In this document: one piece after another, positions 13,669 through 21,885 of the stretch
How the letters are laid out: each line of letters starts with the position of its first letter
How positions within the stretch are numbered: position 1 is the stretch's first letter
Assembly: GCF_963455295.1 (NCBI RefSeq)
Contig: NZ_OY734020.1
Coordinates: 2,232,001-2,296,000, forward strand
Direction: 5' to 3'
Length of the DNA: 64,000 nt
From: Candidatus Thiodiazotropha sp. CDECU1
GTDB taxonomy: Bacteria; Pseudomonadota; Gammaproteobacteria; Chromatiales; Chromatiaceae
Translations under genes and position numbers: made by a program
Notes under the pieces: model-generated
The model's input: only the letters and a program-made list of their open reading frames with translations
Database searches by the model: none
What the model was told of the DNA's origin: nothing

Positions 13669-13950
13669 ATGTGGAACAATCTTTTTATCTCTTACGAACT
13701 CAAGAGCGATGAACAAGACCGGACAAAGCTCGATCAAGCAATCGAGTCTTTGGGTAACTCAACCCAGCTTCATGATACATGCTGGTATGTCAACTCGCCA
13801 AAAAATGCCACCGAGGCCGCCAGTCTGATTGGCAGCTTCATTGAGGAGGAGGATGTCCTGGTGGTGGCGAATACAACAACCGACTCGGCGACCTGGAAAA
13901 ACCTTGAAGAAAAACGTGAAATCCGCGTTAAGCAGAATTGGAAACGATAA
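13669..13950 (+). CDS. Small Cas2/SinR-like ferredoxin-fold protein
   Basis: 93 residues from ATG 13669. I prefer this start to an in-frame ATG at 13651 because GGAGAAAG lies correctly before it. The layout is a beta-strand opening (NNLFISYEL), a helix, a TCWYVNSPK strand and a DVLVVANTTTD strand. This pattern matches small SinR-family/Cas2-like proteins (LIISYDL...STWIV...D.LLVI). No CRISPR array or other cas gene is in the window, so it is not taken as an adaptation protein. It lies 42 bases after the TPR gene and before a second TPR gene, probably in one transcript. The assignment rests on fold-pattern recognition only, and the activity is unknown. Confidence 0.6.
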   Translation: MWNNLFISYELKSDEQDRTKLDQAIESLGNSTQLHDTCWYVNSPKNATEAASLIGSFIEEEDVLVVANTTTDSATWKNLEEKREIRVKQNWKR

Positions 13951-14023
13951 CCCCGATCTGAGTGTTATGGATGTCAGCAAAATTTACTGGGACTTCTGAG
14001 TTCTATTTGATGGTAGAAGGCAT

Positions 14024-14611
14024 ATGAGAAACGAAAGTGAAAAGCTTGACAGCGAAGAACTGATGCATCTGGCGATGCATGCCGAAAACCATGAGCAAGC
14101 TATTAGCTATCTAAAACGCGTGCTGGAAATGTCAGACGACAATGGCAAAGCGTATTATCTTCTGGGAGCCATCCATGCGGAAATAGGCATGTATGAACGT
14201 GCGACTGAAGAGATGACCAGGGCTGTTGAACTGGAACCTGACCTGCCAACCGCGCACTTTCAACTGGGCTTGCTTCACATTACCTCGGGCCGCGTAACTG
14301 AAGCAGAGAACGCCTGGCGCTCCCTTGACGAACTTGGTGACACCGATCCTTTGTTTCTATTCAAACGAGGGATGCTGCACCTGGTCAATGATGAATTCGA
14401 TGACTGCATCAAAGATTTAAACCAGGGCATTGCTCTCAATAGTCAAAATGAAGCACTCAATAACGATATGCGCAAAGTCATCAGCAAAGCGGAGCAAGTC
14501 ATTAAACCCGCTTCGCCATCATCCGAACTGGACAAAGAGGAGTCTGGAAGCGATGGTGGTCACCATATCCTCCTGGCTGCCTATCAGCGGGATGATGATA
14601 CAGAACATTGA
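14024..14611 (+). CDS. Short TPR-repeat protein
   Basis: 195 residues. Three to four TPR units span about residues 10-145 (AISYLKRVLEMSDDNGKAYY; ATEEMTRAVELEPDLPTAHF; then FDDCIKDLNQGIALNSQNEA). An acidic, low-complexity C-terminal tail (SSELDKEESGSDGG) follows. There is no signal peptide. AGAAGG precedes the ATG at the right distance. This is the third gene of the plus-strand cluster beside the giant RTX/YD gene. TPR proteins of this size often act as secretion or assembly chaperones, but nothing in the sequence identifies its partner. Confidence 0.8.
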   Translation: MRNESEKLDSEELMHLAMHAENHEQAISYLKRVLEMSDDNGKAYYLLGAIHAEIGMYERATEEMTRAVELEPDLPTAHFQLGLLHITSGRVTEAENAWRSLDELGDTDPLFLFKRGMLHLVNDEFDDCIKDLNQGIALNSQNEALNNDMRKVISKAEQVIKPASPSSELDKEESGSDGGHHILLAAYQRDDDTEH

Positions 14612-14651
14612 AAATCGCGATCATTCTGTTCCTTACGGCGTGTAGTCCAAA

Positions 14652-15050
14652 ATGGATCCAGTAAGTAAGCTCACAAGACTTCTCGAGGCCTTGCGACTAC
14701 AGCAAACTGGAAGCAATCGCGCAAATAAGGCAACAGCATCTATTGGCACCAAGCGATCTTTAGCCCAAAAGAAAAACGCCAGATATATCCCGGAAAAACC
14801 TGGTCTTGATCAATTAAGCCGGCGTATCAGTGAGCGCATTAACCGGCTCCCACAAGAAGAGCGGGAAAGCGATAAAGCAGTGCAACTCTTTATCGACTCT
14901 GTTTTAGCGTGGGAATTTGGTGAAGATCTCTTGGATTCTGGCTCATTTTTAAAATACTCAAAGCAAATCAGCGCAGCAATACACAATGATAGTAAGCTCA
15001 ACCTGGAATTCAAACTGCTTTTAAAGTCACTGATACATACAAAAAAATAA
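14652..15050 (+). CDS. Hypothetical helical protein, last gene of the TPR cluster
   Basis: 132 residues, not recognised. A basic, disordered stretch (about residues 15-50) separates an N-terminal helix (SKLTRLLEALRLQ) from a helical C-terminal half containing ISERINRLPQEERESDKAVQ and LLKSLIHTK. No signal peptide or membrane span. It begins 40 bases after the second TPR gene in the same direction, so co-transcription is likely. The C-terminal pattern of short helices with a conserved-looking LFIDSVLAWEFGEDLL could be an interaction domain. I assign no function. Confidence 0.65.
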   Translation: MDPVSKLTRLLEALRLQQTGSNRANKATASIGTKRSLAQKKNARYIPEKPGLDQLSRRISERINRLPQEERESDKAVQLFIDSVLAWEFGEDLLDSGSFLKYSKQISAAIHNDSKLNLEFKLLLKSLIHTKK

Positions 15051-15054
15051 TCAT

Positions 15055-15370
15055 TATCCTCGGTCAACTCGTCACCTTCCGTCTGCCCATCGGGGTAGTC
15101 GCCTTGCACAAAGTAATCCGCCTGTTCTGGGCTGCGCCAATAACCTGGAAAAGCGTGTCCCTCGATCAGGAACAACACCGGATGGATCTCGATGTATTAA
15201 AGACAGACTGCCAGCAACAAGGTCAAATCGATACAGGTACCGTGCGAACGTCGTAATACCTCCGAAGGGCTGCGTACCCTTTACGCCTGGGAAAAGTATG
15301 ATGGCGGAGGATTGATGTATTGCAGACGGTGATCCAGCACCAACGCTGACCAAATTGTCCGCACCTGTCT
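15055..15370 (-). pseudogene. Decayed transglutaminase-like protein fragment
   Basis: On the minus strand one frame reads continuously as LQYINPPPSYFSQA, stop, RVRSPSEVLRRSHGTCIDL, TLLLAVCL, stop, YIEIHPVLFLIEGHAFPGYW and onward to about 15055. The two in-frame stops are TAA at 15283-15281 and TAA at 15199-15197, in the same frame (84 bases apart). The GTCIDL cysteine and the EGHAF histidine match the Cys and His surroundings of transglutaminase-like proteins that accompany some large helicase or DUF4011-type proteins. Upstream sequence (to about 15530) may be more of the same gene, but I cannot align it. The remnant ends against the 3' end of the TPR cluster. Confidence 0.6.
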
Positions 15371-15713
15371 CCTGTGAAGATCTCCTGCTGTTCCACATAT
15401 GAATCTGCGTTCAATCGACGAACCACTGGCGTCGTTGTTCGTGGCTCTTGCCGGTATGTGAATCCACACCACAGAGAAAGGCGCGGCGTACACAGCAGGA
15501 GACACAATGGTAATAAGGGGTGGCATGGATAACGCTCCTTGATATCGAGTGTGAACGTAGAGATTGCCAGACTTGATGGTTCTGGAAAATTAAGGGTGGA
15601 CCACCACCCTCCCCCCCTATCTCGCTTCAACATCTGTGCACATTTTTACAATTTTTCCCCCTCATACCTCCTTAAGCTGAACCCATCATGTAAACAACAA
15701 AGGATGACTACTG
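15371..15713. other. Intergenic stretch without a recognisable gene
   Basis: About 340 bases. Open frames on both strands here have no recognisable product; the left part may be further remnant of the decayed transglutaminase-like gene. The right part, from about 15640, is the leader of the MipA-family gene. Confidence 0.4.
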
Positions 15714-16469
15714 ATGGTACAAAGATTGAAATTCTACACGGGCCTTATTGGTTTGATTGGTGTGGCCATTCACACACCCTCACTGGCGGAACGCAGCGTA
15801 CAAGCAGGATTGGTGACTTCGGCCAATAGCAGCTTTTATGAGGATGCGGGTAATGAGTACTACTTTTTACCCCTGGTGATCGCTGAATATGACCGGTTTT
15901 ACCTGCAGGGTATCAGTGGCGGCTACCGGTTCTATCAGGATGACGGAGGCCAGAGTCTGGCGTTGGAAATCCGTCGTACCTTCGATGGTTACAGCAGCGA
16001 TGATAGTGATGCCTTGGAGGGTATGGCTGATCGTGATGCGGCCTGGGAGGCTGGCTTGGCCTATGAAGTCGGTATCGCCGGTGGGCAGGCGAAAGCCAAA
16101 TTGATGCAGGATATCTCTGACACACATAAAGGCTTATCGGTACGGGTTGAATATGAGCGACCGTTCTGGACGAACGATACCCATATGCTTTCCTGGTATG
16201 CCGGCTCGGAATACTGGAACGGCAAGAAAACCGATTATTACTTTGGTGTGTCACCTGAAGAGGCAACGGCTGCTACACGGCATGATTACACCGCGGATGA
16301 GAGCTACAGGTTCTATCTCGGTAGCAACCTTGTCAAACGCATCGATGACAATATCTCACTGCTTGCCTCTGCCGAGTATCTCAGGGCGGATGATGCAGTC
16401 GATGACAGTCCTTTGACCACCAGACAGGACCAGTGGTCAGCCTACATCGGTGTTTTCTACGAGTTTTGA
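15714..16469 (+). CDS. MipA/OmpV-family outer-membrane protein
   Basis: 251 residues. The N-terminus (QRLKFYTGLIGLIGVAIHTP then SLAE) looks like a Sec signal peptide with cleavage near residue 25. The mature part alternates aromatic and polar residues as in a beta-barrel, with ISGGYRFYQDDGGQSLALEI matching the MipA/OmpV pattern, and it ends in YIGVFYEF with the C-terminal Phe needed for barrel insertion. MipA-family proteins are outer-membrane scaffolding or porin-like proteins and are often induced by envelope stress. A CPBP protease gene follows 34 bases later, so the two may be co-transcribed. Confidence 0.8.
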   Translation: MVQRLKFYTGLIGLIGVAIHTPSLAERSVQAGLVTSANSSFYEDAGNEYYFLPLVIAEYDRFYLQGISGGYRFYQDDGGQSLALEIRRTFDGYSSDDSDALEGMADRDAAWEAGLAYEVGIAGGQAKAKLMQDISDTHKGLSVRVEYERPFWTNDTHMLSWYAGSEYWNGKKTDYYFGVSPEEATAATRHDYTADESYRFYLGSNLVKRIDDNISLLASAEYLRADDAVDDSPLTTRQDQWSAYIGVFYEF

Positions 16470-16503
16470 ATTCGTCCAAATATATTTTCTCAGGGTAAAG
16501 ACA

Positions 16504-17316
16504 ATGATTAACGGGTTTAACTATCAAGGTAAAAAATATTTTCTCGCGGTATTTGCCGGTACTTTTCTATTTTGGGGTGTAGGCGGCTTCATGAGTTTCA
16601 GCCCTGATTGGGCGGACTATTACATGATGCCCATGCTGCTGGGGTTGATGATGCCGGCGATTGTGGCAATTGTGTTTATCTGGCGACAGCCGGAATCGGC
16701 TATGAAACGGGATTTTACCCGTCGTCTGTTGAGTGTTCGTCTGATTCGGCCAGGGATATTTCTGCTTTCACTGGCGCTAATGCCTCTATCTGTTGTACTT
16801 TCAATCCTTGTTTCGCTGGCGTTTGGCGGTTCGATTGAGCAGTTTCAGGTTTCCGAGGCCTTCTCATTCAGTACAGGATTCATGCCTGTGTTAGCCCTGC
16901 TTTTCTTGGCGGCGGTATTTGAAGAACTGGGATGGCGGGGGTATGGCTTTGAAAGTCTGGAGAAAGGGCGGAGTTTTCTGGCAACCTCACTCATCTTTGG
17001 GGTGCTATGGTCTCTGTGGCATCTGCCCCTGCTCTGGGTGAATCACTCCTATCAGTATGAGATCTTTCAACAAAGCCCTTGGTATGCGGTGAACTTTTTT
17101 CTCGGAACGGCGGTGCTGGGGGTGATTGTCAGCTGGGTGTGTCATATCAATCAACGCAGTATCCTGGTGGCGATTCTGTTTCACTTTGTCATCAACCTCT
17201 CCCAGGAGATGTTGAGCATGACCCAGCAGACAAAAAGTATTCAGACCTTCGTTTTGATTGGCTTTGCGTTGGTGATCATCATCAATCAGTGGTCCCTGTT
17301 TCGGCGTCAGGGATAG
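16504..17316 (+). CDS. CPBP-family intramembrane glutamic protease
   Basis: 270 residues from ATG 16504; AGGG lies nine bases upstream, and the longer in-frame start at 16450 would overlap the preceding gene. About seven to eight hydrophobic spans. The three family motifs are visible: EELGWRGYGFE (EExxxR), FGVLWSLWHLPL (FxxxxxxxWH type) and LFHFVINL (HxxxN). These residues form the active site of CAAX/CPBP proteases (Abi, Rce1-like). Bacterial members act in envelope processing or bacteriocin self-immunity. The substrate here is unknown. It converges with an AraC regulator only four bases away. Confidence 0.82.
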   Translation: MINGFNYQGKKYFLAVFAGTFLFWGVGGFMSFSPDWADYYMMPMLLGLMMPAIVAIVFIWRQPESAMKRDFTRRLLSVRLIRPGIFLLSLALMPLSVVLSILVSLAFGGSIEQFQVSEAFSFSTGFMPVLALLFLAAVFEELGWRGYGFESLEKGRSFLATSLIFGVLWSLWHLPLLWVNHSYQYEIFQQSPWYAVNFFLGTAVLGVIVSWVCHINQRSILVAILFHFVINLSQEMLSMTQQTKSIQTFVLIGFALVIIINQWSLFRRQG

Positions 17317-17320
17317 CCTG

Positions 17321-18355
17321 TTACCAATACCAGAGATATTGGCTCTGCTGATCGAAGTTGGTTTTCAGGTACTGTCCCGGCGTCATACCGGTATAGCGTT
17401 TGAAGTCTTTGATGAAGTGAGCCTGATCGAAATAGCCACTGCGATAGGCAAGTTCGGTCAGGTTGATCGGCTGGCCCCTGGCCAGGGTCTGCCATAGCAC
17501 CTGATGGGCAGTGTGAAACCTGAGGTTATTCTGAATCTGCTTGAAGGACATACCATAGACCTCGTCATAGCGTTTTTGCAGCCAGCGTTTGCTTTTGTTG
17601 TAACGCTCCGCCTGTTGAGGCAGGGTTTCCTCTGTCTCGGGAAGCGGTGGGGTGAAGCCTTTCGGGGTAATGGTATGACCTTTGCTCTTGGTTGAAGCAT
17701 GACGATCATCGATCTCCAGTCGCTGCCGGTTGATCTGTTGCCAAAGCTGCTGAAGAAAGTAGCGCTCGGCAACCCGTACCAGCGCCTGTCCGCTGTTGGC
17801 CGCTTCCATCTCCTCCAGCATCAGACTGGTGGTGGTATGGCCCAACAGGTCGGCCAGTTGCAGATCCTCACCGGCAAGCTCCTTGGGTGCGTATCCGAAC
17901 AGTTCATACAAGGCCATCGGATAGAGGTCCACCTTGAGATTCTTGATCGGTCTGCTTTGGGCATTGCAGGCAAGTTGATAGATATCGAACCAGCTGCCCA
18001 GGCCCTGCTTGATATAGGTGCGCTTCTCGATCACAGCCCCCTGGGTGACCTGATTCCCAGAGGTATCCGCCTCTCTTTTTGATTTGGCGGGCTTTCCAAA
18101 GCCATGGGCCTCTCCCCGTATTTCGCTGAGACCGCCATAAAACTCAAAATAGATCTGCGTCATAACCGTGGGATAGGCGCGGGTGATCAGTTTGGCCTGC
18201 TGTTCTCTCAAGCACCCTATGGAGTAGGTGTAACTGGCGATATAGCGACTTAACAGGGGATGTTCAGGGCTGACTGAACCAAAATCGGCCCAGGAGTGAT
18301 GTTCGTTTTGTTCGGCAAGCCTCTCAAGCCGGTCACTTTCATCGGGGGCGGTCAT
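17321..18355 (-). CDS. AraC-family transcriptional regulator
   Basis: 344 residues. The C-terminal third (about 240-335) carries the two AraC helix-turn-helix units: FKQIQNNLRFHTAHQVLWQT and the signature INLTELAYRSGYFDQAHFIK, then FKRYTGMTPGQYL. The N-terminal 200 residues resemble the ligand-binding half of AraC proteins of the DUF6597 type. It is a predicted cytoplasmic activator or repressor. Its closest targets would be the convergent CPBP gene or the divergent receiver-hemerythrin gene at 18506, but no operator is recognisable. Confidence 0.85.
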   Translation of the reverse strand: MTAPDESDRLERLAEQNEHHSWADFGSVSPEHPLLSRYIASYTYSIGCLREQQAKLITRAYPTVMTQIYFEFYGGLSEIRGEAHGFGKPAKSKREADTSGNQVTQGAVIEKRTYIKQGLGSWFDIYQLACNAQSRPIKNLKVDLYPMALYELFGYAPKELAGEDLQLADLLGHTTTSLMLEEMEAANSGQALVRVAERYFLQQLWQQINRQRLEIDDRHASTKSKGHTITPKGFTPPLPETEETLPQQAERYNKSKRWLQKRYDEVYGMSFKQIQNNLRFHTAHQVLWQTLARGQPINLTELAYRSGYFDQAHFIKDFKRYTGMTPGQYLKTNFDQQSQYLWYW

Positions 18356-18505
18356 AGCTGGCAGCAGTATTGGATTAGTGTTAACAGGCCCTAGTATGGT
18401 TTATCGGGATTGATTAAATATTCTATATGAACTGCCGCTATAGAGGTAAGAATAAAAAAAATAATTAATTACAATATTTTTCCGGGAAATCAAGCGACCT
18501 AAACC

Positions 18506-19273
18506 ATGCACTTCACGACACTATTGATTGAGCCGCCAGGCCTTGATTCGCAACTGATTAACCTCATGCTTGCACCTGAAAAATTCCGCGTAAAGTCAGT
18601 GGAATGTGGCCCCGTTGCCTGGAATCTTATCCTTGACAGCGATCCACCGGATTTGGTTCTTATCGACACAGATCTCCCCCTAAACGGAAATGTCAGAATC
18701 GGTGCAAGTCAACTGATGGAGCTTATGTCGAGCCGGCCCGGTTGGAAAGAAATTCCCAGGTTGGTGCTCACCTCAGACAGCAGCACCAGCATTTTTCAAC
18801 AGTCTGACAAAACAAATGTCTGTTCCGCCATCTTAAAGCCGTATGACCCACGTCGATTTATCCAGGAGGTTTGTAACTGTATCAGTAAAAGTCTGGATGC
18901 TCACATCAGAGAGGTCAATCGGCAACATATTCAGCTTGGAACAAAGATCAAGAATTTAGCCAATATAAAGAGCCAAAAGGAGATAAAAGAGAGTTTGGGT
19001 AGTATCCTTACTGATATTGAGATGCACTTTGATTTTGAAGAGAAGTTCATGTCAGAGCACTACTACCCTGACTTCATTGAACATCAAAAGGGGCACCAGC
19101 AGCTATACAAAAATGCAAAAATGTTGATCGATGAGATATGCTCTGGTGACAGGATCATTTCCAAAGAAAAAATAGATCAGTTGAGTATTAATGTTTTTGA
19201 CGGAGTGGAGGACGACAAAAAATATATAAACTTTCTCTATAAATTACTCGACTCTTTATCGAACCCAACTTGA
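18506..19273 (+). CDS. Receiver-like domain fused to a hemerythrin domain
   Basis: 255 residues. Residues 1-125 resemble a response-regulator receiver: probable phospho-acceptor Asp54 in LVLIDTDLP, Thr/Ser in LVLTSDSS, Lys in ILKPYDP. The usual N-terminal acidic pair is reduced to one Glu (LIEPP). Residues about 130-250 are bacteriohemerythrin-like (HIREVNRQHIQL, HFDFEEKFM, HQKGHQQL). At the C-terminal motif, where the family has NHIxxxDKKY, this protein has FDGVEDDKKY, so that His ligand appears replaced by Asp. A di-iron or O2/NO-sensing output is expected for the family; the missing ligand makes binding uncertain. No partner kinase is nearby. Confidence 0.78.
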   Translation: MHFTTLLIEPPGLDSQLINLMLAPEKFRVKSVECGPVAWNLILDSDPPDLVLIDTDLPLNGNVRIGASQLMELMSSRPGWKEIPRLVLTSDSSTSIFQQSDKTNVCSAILKPYDPRRFIQEVCNCISKSLDAHIREVNRQHIQLGTKIKNLANIKSQKEIKESLGSILTDIEMHFDFEEKFMSEHYYPDFIEHQKGHQQLYKNAKMLIDEICSGDRIISKEKIDQLSINVFDGVEDDKKYINFLYKLLDSLSNPT

Positions 19274-19286
19274 TGCCCTACCCCCG

Positions 19287-19314
19287 GTCAATCCACCCAC
19301 TTTAGTGGATTGAC
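19287..19314 (+). terminator. Hairpin after the receiver-hemerythrin gene
   Basis: A perfect 10-bp inverted repeat, GTCAATCCAC and GTGGATTGAC, with an 8-base loop, 13 bases after the stop. The following sequence is AT-rich but lacks a long T run, so it is a likely but not classical terminator. Confidence 0.55.
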
Positions 19315-19480
19315 TGTTATAAATACGAAATCAGCCTTGAAACTGCTCCTGCTTAAGGATGGTTTTTTCAGACCGATGCGGCTATCAACCCAGTCAATTC
19401 TGGCGGGCTGCTGTTCAACCTGAAGGGTGAAGCGGGGTGGAATCATAAGATTTTTTGATTCTGTCAATGTCCGCTATCGG

Positions 19481-19695
19481 CTAAGATCGTCTCGATAGCA
19501 CGTACCACCTGTGCGGATTTCCTTGTATCAAGCGCGTCGTGGTGCGGTGAGGCGAATTGCCCTGCAGCGCCAAGATTGCTTTTTCAGCCGCTTCCAACTT
19601 TGATGGATTGCGGCCGTGTAACAGGATCTGGTGTCCCTTTGAATAGAGTTGCTTGGCCGTTTCAAGTCCGATGCCGTCGGTGGAACCGGTACTCC
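19481..19695 (-). pseudogene. Fragment of a short-chain dehydrogenase
   Basis: The minus-strand frame reads TGSTDGIGLETAKQLYSKGH, QILLHGRNPSKLEAAEKA, then loses similarity. This is the N-terminal Rossmann segment of an SDR (TGxxxGIG dinucleotide motif; HGRNPSKL cofactor-selecting region). The first strand and the whole catalytic half (YxxxK) are missing, so it is a remnant. It abuts the LLM-type fragment in a different frame. Confidence 0.68.
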
Positions 19696-19842
19696 TTACC
19701 CCGGGAAGTCCGGCAATAGCTCGTGGGCAACACGTTGTAGGGTGGTCTCCATATCGGCCTGATTAAAGCGCAGGTTCAGGGCCACATGATTGACGCCGAT
19801 CTGTTCAAGGGATTTCAGGTAGGAACGATGGTCTGTTGTGCC
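19696..19842 (-). pseudogene. C-terminal fragment of a luciferase-like (LLM) flavin oxidoreductase
   Basis: The minus-strand frame reads DHRSYLKSLEQIGVNHVAL then NLRFNQADMETTLQRVAHEL and ends LLPDFPG with TAA at 19698-19696. This is the typical C-terminus of LLM-class flavin-dependent oxidoreductases. The rest of the gene is absent: the upstream sequence is the end of the cupin gene. Confidence 0.62.
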
Positions 19843-19867
19843 TGATTGTTGGCATGTCTGTTCATTT

Positions 19868-20731
19868 CTAATTCCTGTTCAGCGAGTGTGTCGGGCGCTG
19901 TTGGTTTGCCGGAATCACTTCATACTTGCCATCCGTACGCACATAGATGATGCTCTCTTCACCCGCTTTGGACGCGACCTGATGCACCGTCTCTCCCATC
20001 GAGCCGAAATAGCTCCCTGGATCTAAAGACTTGACCTCGGCATCCAGGTACTGTGGTCGACCTTTGATTACCACAGCGCGAAAGGTCGAGCCGTGGCTAT
20101 GTATCCTCCCCGTGAATCCAGCCGGCAGCTTGATGAAGGTCCCATTTGACTGACCATCCCGCAGCTTACCCCAAAGATAGGCGATCTTCGGTCCGTTGGC
20201 AGAGGCCTGCATGCCGGGCGGATCGACCCAGACGATGTTCGATGTATCCACGTTGACCGGCCTTTCTCCACTATCGAACGCCTCCTCTACAGGCAGGACG
20301 AGATACGGCCCCTTGTCAATTTCGACAAGCACCAGATTGGTATCACCCTTGGCGGCGGTAATATGCACTTCGCCTTTCGGTTGCGTCCAGAAGGAACCCG
20401 CCGACATCCACATATCGGCGGCCTGAGGGTCATCGTTGTGAATGCGGCCACTGATGACCACTGCGCGGTAGGTAACATTGTGGATATGCGGTGGTGACGA
20501 GAAGCCATCCACAAACTTGGCGAGAAAGCCCGTTGGCACACTACCCTTGCGATCACCCCAGAGCGTCCCGGCCTGGGGGCTTTTGTCGCCACGGGCAGGG
20601 TTAAGTTGCTCCCACTCGACTTCAGGCGTCAGGACAACCTCTACAGAAGCATGGTTCTGACTTCCTATGGCATAAACCGAGTTGACAGCGGCTAATGTTG
20701 TTAGCCATATCGCTGCGAATTTAGCTCTCAT
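19868..20731 (-). CDS. Secreted double-cupin protein (DUF4437-like)
   Basis: 287 residues. A Sec signal peptide is visible ([16 protein letters not shown], cleavage near 22). Two similar cupin halves follow: residues about 60-150 with [20 protein letters not shown] and 185-275 with [20 protein letters not shown]. Each has the His-rich G(X)5HxH-like motif and a second strand (GEVHIT; ETVHQV). The layout matches the DUF4437 family of periplasmic two-domain cupins, whose activity is not established. Its neighbours on both sides are decayed oxidoreductases. A formaldehyde-activating-enzyme homologue lies upstream, so this may be what remains of a larger catabolic or detoxification locus. Confidence 0.75.
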   Translation of the reverse strand: MRAKFAAIWLTTLAAVNSVYAIGSQNHASVEVVLTPEVEWEQLNPARGDKSPQAGTLWGDRKGSVPTGFLAKFVDGFSSPPHIHNVTYRAVVISGRIHNDDPQAADMWMSAGSFWTQPKGEVHITAAKGDTNLVLVEIDKGPYLVLPVEEAFDSGERPVNVDTSNIVWVDPPGMQASANGPKIAYLWGKLRDGQSNGTFIKLPAGFTGRIHSHGSTFRAVVIKGRPQYLDAEVKSLDPGSYFGSMGETVHQVASKAGEESIIYVRTDGKYEVIPANQQRPTHSLNRN

Positions 20732-20775
20732 GGCACTCCCTCCTTCATCGTCATGTTTGCCGTCTTTGATCTTCG

Positions 20776-20983
20776 TTAGAATTCCACGACCACCTTGCCA
20801 ACGGCTTGTCCGCTGGTCAGACGGTCGTGAGCCTTACCGACATCTTCGAGACCAAACCGCGTTTCATCGAGCAGTGGCTTGAGTGCGCCCAGATCCACAA
20901 TCTCGGCCAGCTTGGCGAGAATCGCTGCGTGCTCTTATCCGAAATCGAATGTGCTGACTGCGAAAGTCAGGATCTTCATCGAT
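20776..20983 (-). pseudogene. C-terminal fragment of a zinc-type (MDR) alcohol dehydrogenase
   Basis: The minus-strand frame reads KILTFAVSTFDFG, stop, [52 protein letters not shown] and TAA at 20778-20776. The ending [17 protein letters not shown] is the standard C-terminus of quinone-oxidoreductase-like MDR proteins. The internal stop and missing N-terminal three quarters mark it as a remnant. Confidence 0.7.
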
Positions 20984-21043
20984 TATTTGTTGGAGAGGAT
21001 CGGCGATACTCCGGCCTGGATAGCCGCATGATCGCTGCCGTCT

Positions 21044-21592
21044 CTATTTTTTCGCATCCAGCTCTTTTTGATAGTACTTGTGCACCAACTTGTCCTGGTT
21101 TTCAAGCAGGTAATCGATGCTCGGTTCGTTGTTCATGGCTTTCTCAAGTGCGCGGCGAGTCGCCTCCCGATGAATGTCGAACAAGGCTTCGTGGTCCAGA
21201 TCGTCAACTGTGATAATGCCTGGATTCAACCAGACAGAAACGATAATACCGAGATCATTGGCCTTCTCTTTTGGTATCGTGCCGTTTCGAACAGCATCCA
21301 AAACACCATTCGCAATCGCTCCCTGTACAGTACCCATCAGAATATTGGTGTAAGCGGTCTTTTTGACTGTCACCTTACTTACCATCAATGTCGCGGGACG
21401 AACCTGCATGTCTGTATTCATCAGCGCCAGCACACGTGAGTGGCCTTGAACCTGATCCCCCATGAGGTTTGCGAATGCGGTGCCGAAGGGACCATCCAAT
21501 TCGCCAATGACTACTTCCGGCTCGGCTGCGGTGAATGGCGGTCCTCCTGCCACCAATGCTTCACCAGTGCGCATGACAATTCTCTCGCTCAT
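21044..21592 (-). CDS. Formaldehyde-activating enzyme homologue without the catalytic histidine
   Basis: 182 residues, close to the length of the Fae family, which condenses formaldehyde with tetrahydromethanopterin. Family hallmarks seen: GEALVAGG near the N-terminus, PATLMVSKVTVK, TNILMGTVQGAIANGVLDAV, and IPKEKANDLGIIVSVWL. In canonical Fae the sequence AHIDLIIG carries the catalytic His17; here the aligned stretch is AEPEVVIG, with Glu at the His position. That places it with Fae-like paralogues of unproven activity. No other C1-transfer gene of the H4MPT pathway is in the window. It is transcribed alone. Confidence 0.82.
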   Translation of the reverse strand: MSERIVMRTGEALVAGGPPFTAAEPEVVIGELDGPFGTAFANLMGDQVQGHSRVLALMNTDMQVRPATLMVSKVTVKKTAYTNILMGTVQGAIANGVLDAVRNGTIPKEKANDLGIIVSVWLNPGIITVDDLDHEALFDIHREATRRALEKAMNNEPSIDYLLENQDKLVHKYYQKELDAKK

Positions 21593-21885
21593 AGGAGTAT
21601 CTCCAATTGGTTTGGTAAAAAACGTGAGATTATCTTTGTATGCCCCCCGATCGCAAGATTTATCTGTAATATCCCATTCTCCTCCAGTGACGAACGTGCG
21701 ATTTCAATTTAGACACTAAAAATAGGGAATACCGCCAATCTCAGGAACTAAACTTAGGTAGCTCAACATTAGTGATTAAACGTTTTGATCAACATCAAAC
21801 GCTTCTCTACCCACTGTGGTGAAATTACCTGATGCAAACTGAACTTTCACCAGAAGTACTTACGTAATGCTCTGATCCCAATCCA
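21593..21885. promoter_or_regulatory. Divergent intergenic region between the Fae homologue and cytochrome c
   Basis: About 290 bases with no gene. It holds the promoter of the plus-strand di-haem cytochrome with one DNR/FNR-type site, and the leader of the Fae homologue. Confidence 0.6.
21785..21798. promoter_or_regulatory. DNR/FNR-type site before the di-haem cytochrome c gene
   Basis: TTGAT-CAAC-ATCAA, a perfect match to the TTGAT-N4-ATCAA consensus, ending 87 bases before the cytochrome start at 21886. Confidence 0.8.

Noticed and set aside
13669-13950. Cas2 adaptation protein
   Set aside because: Only the fold pattern is shared; there is no cas1, effector or repeat array in the window.
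15223-15633. Minus-strand 136-codon frame as a gene
   Set aside because: No recognisable protein in that frame; the neighbouring frame carries the decayed transglutaminase-like sequence instead.
19446-19480. TTGAT-like box near 19455
   Set aside because: Half sites are three bases apart (TTGAT-TCT-GTCAA) instead of four, and no downstream intact gene would use it.
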